A stretch of 64,000 nt of DNA, from assembly GCF_036669915.1 (NCBI RefSeq), contig NC_089325.1, positions 15,913,463 through 15,977,462 on the forward strand, read 5' to 3'. The translations under genes were made by a program, and so were the position numbers. Source of the stretch: Pocillopora verrucosa (Eukaryota; Cnidaria; Anthozoa; Scleractinia; Pocilloporidae). Numbering within the stretch: the first letter of the stretch is position 1; each line of letters opens with the position of its first letter. Shown here piece after piece: positions 61,897 through 64,000 of this stretch. Under the pieces are notes generated by a model. The model worked only from the letters and a program-made list of their open reading frames with translations, was not told the DNA's origin and did no database searches.

Positions 61897-64000
61897 CTTG
61901 GTTCGTTACAAACACCGTGCACGAGCGTCTTACTTCACAAAACACGTTGCTGATCGACAATTTCCCGGGTGGTCGAATCCTGCTGAATTTATATTGAGCG
62001 GTGAAAATGTTTGATCAAATAGCAATTAGTTTTTCTACTAATCGCCGAACACTTTTTTTATCTGGTTGCCTTGATTATTTAAGTTTGGAAGGAAATTGGA
62101 GAAATCTTGCTCTCGGATAGGGGAAAACTTCTGCCACTTTTTGCCACTGCTACAATAGATCTTAATATTAACAGGTTGAAAGCAACACTTTTTTAAATGT
62201 GAATTTCATTTTAAAAGAAGATCAATATCTATAAGCAAACAATAGTGCCTTACAAATTTAAATGAGGAAATATGGGTAAATACAGATGACAGATAAGTGT
62301 GACTCAATAAACATAATTTATTTTCTGCAATTTAAAGTTCTTTTTATTTCTATAATTCAAGAAATTACCAGATGCAATGCATTATGTCTTCCATGAATCA
62401 GAACAAAGTCCAAAATGCGTTTTAACTTTATTTCATTCATCCCAGTTACAAATGAAAAAGTCTTGATTATGATTTATAACGGTATAAAACGCATCATTAG
62501 ACGGGTGGGAAGTCGTTTGATTCTACTCACTTTAAAACGAAAAAAAAAAAAGGATGTGATAGGATCTCTAACTCGAGGATTACCATAACTCAAGTATTAT
62601 ATGAAGGTTCAATCAATGAAAGTGAAACAAAATGTTTTACTCGTACTCAGAATTTAGGAAAAGTGTTCCTTTTTATGGGTCGAGTTGAGTTGTCGATCAA
62701 AGTCAACTAACAAACTCATATGAAAAGGTAATGTTTCGACAGTGTTATTTGAAAAGTAGCTGAGCAAGCCACGAATCGAAGACGCGATAAGAGCATACTA
62801 ACCAAAAATCATAGAACAAACGAGTGCTACTTGTAACAAGACTCATTTCGCGTTTTTTACATAAGCTGAATTACAAAGGGCTGTGAACACTGACCAACTA
62901 AATCATACAACAAAAGACAACTACTCGTAACAGTAATAATTTCATAATTTTACATTACTCGGATACAGAAAGGATGAAAACAGTGCTACGAATCAGATGT
63001 CAACAGGATACCAACAAAGTCAAACAAGAAAAGTAATGACAGTCTCTAGGAAATTACCTAACCACCCCAATACGAATCTGACCTTATTTTGCGACGACAA
63101 AGAAATTCTACTCAAAATTTTAAGAGACTATATCTTGGGAAAATTCGATGTTTCTTTCTTTTATCATTTCTTATTATTTCCAGGGTTATCGAAAAAAATA
63201 TTGAAGGCTTTGAATAATGATACATATATCGCGGCTGCTTTTATAGTTTATTTGAAACCTTATTTTTTTACTTTCTACTCCACTCACTTTAAGGAAAGGA
63301 ATTGGGGCGAATGGTGACGTGAAACAATGATAAGTGCCAAGTTATTTTAGTTAAAGAGTTAATTTTTCATAGTTTTCATTCTGAAATGCACGGGAACGGT
63401 ATTGGTTTTCGAGTGATTTTCCAAAGAAATTCACCCATTAGCCAATGCTAATTTGCCATTTTGTGCACCACTACCCGTACTGCTGAAATGTTATAGAGTC
63501 CAAGCAGATTGGGCAGTTTATTTCGAAACTGATTCACTTTTCATAAAATACAAAGACCTTTCCATCGTTCGTTTAGCAAAAAAAGGTAAGGAAAATTCGT
63601 TCTTGATTTTCTATTCCGTCACGTATTTATCTGCCGTTATTTTGTTTTTATTTGCTCATCTACACTTACAAGATTATCAATTCTAGATCTGCGTTGCTTT
63701 ATGGCAATAAGTCAGTGTTGGAGTTATCCTTAGAATTCAAATGCTTTTCGATATCCCAAGAGACGATTTGAGTAATGAATCCGAAGGTAACGAAGTAAAA
63801 GCGATATTTTGGGCCCCAGGTGCTTTCTCGCATGAGATTCTCTCATCTCTTATCTGTGTTTACCTAGTTTTGGTGTGCTTAAGATAAGAAAAAAATTGAT
63901 CCCAAAAACTTGTAATTTAAAATCTTCACTTAACTGATATGCAATTAAACCTCTATAAAAAAATTTTTAACGCCTTTATACGAAAAGTGAAAATGACAGC
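61897..64000. other. Upstream region of the second GPCR and featureless window end
   Basis: A TATA-like element (minus-strand TATAAAT, 61987-61993) lies about 95 bases before the receptor ATG. Beyond it, open frames at 62997-63317 and 63453-63686 show no domains; the latter contains a possible donor (AAAAAG|gtaagg near 63586) and could be part of a gene running out of the window. Confidence 0.35.

Noticed and set aside
1-64000. tRNA, rRNA, CRISPR or operon structure
   Set aside because: No cloverleaf with A/B boxes, no conserved rRNA blocks and no regularly spaced direct repeats with unique spacers were noticed; the only tandem arrays are micro- and minisatellites.

Overview
The window is AT-rich animal DNA, most probably from an anthozoan cnidarian (stony coral or sea anemone). 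The reasons are: short intron-split genes with GT..AG boundaries, two intronless class-A GPCRs of the expanded cnidarian peptide-receptor type, a 'short-chain collagen C4-like' gene, TTAA-flanked MITEs, a hAT transposon, and remnants of a multi-copy protein family that I associate with cnidarian genomes. No bacterial signals, rRNA, tRNA or CRISPR were seen. Several apparent ORF starts are GTG or TTG codons; true starts here were set at ATG and coding regions were joined by splice sites with matching phase.

Layout. 0-9.3 kb: a repeat-flanked GPCR pseudogene (350-555), a decayed multi-copy cnidarian gene (1.56-2.94 kb), a relic of the GPCR promoter/5'UTR (4.4-4.5 kb) and an intact GPCR (8081-9232, +). 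9.3-15.5 kb: gene-poor, with a large foldback repeat (12.4-14.0 kb) carrying a nested TTAA MITE. 15.6-23.9 kb: a ten-exon plus-strand gene predicted to encode a 494-residue, largely helical protein of unknown function; its introns hold palindromic repeats and microsatellites.

25.9-36.9 kb: four minus-strand two-exon genes for small secreted precursors (66-73 aa). Each has a signal peptide, then a short peptide ending in an amidation-type Gly plus basic pair, then a second exon of exactly 21 codons ending in a basic site and a C-x7-C peptide (consensus KRRxC[DE]xA[KR]RxGC). Two lie in a duplicated block. A diverged fifth member, split into exons too short for ordinary ORF calling, lies at 50.6-51.8 kb. 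I regard this prepropeptide family as the most interesting content: it looks like undescribed neuropeptide, hormone, antimicrobial or venom-type precursors, and the locus is flanked by two peptide-receptor-like GPCR genes.

39.5-43.4 kb: a five-exon short-chain collagen C4-like gene (+) with a nonsense codon 29 codons before the family's conserved C-terminus. 43.7-45.7 kb: an internally rearranged hAT (ZMYM1-like) transposon. 46-60.7 kb: mostly non-coding, with a 22-bp minisatellite, the fifth peptide gene and a possible small two-exon gene at 52.9 kb. 60.8-61.9 kb: the second intact GPCR, on the minus strand. The last 2 kb show no convincing gene. All functions are read from sequence alone; family names come from remembered family features and were not searched.
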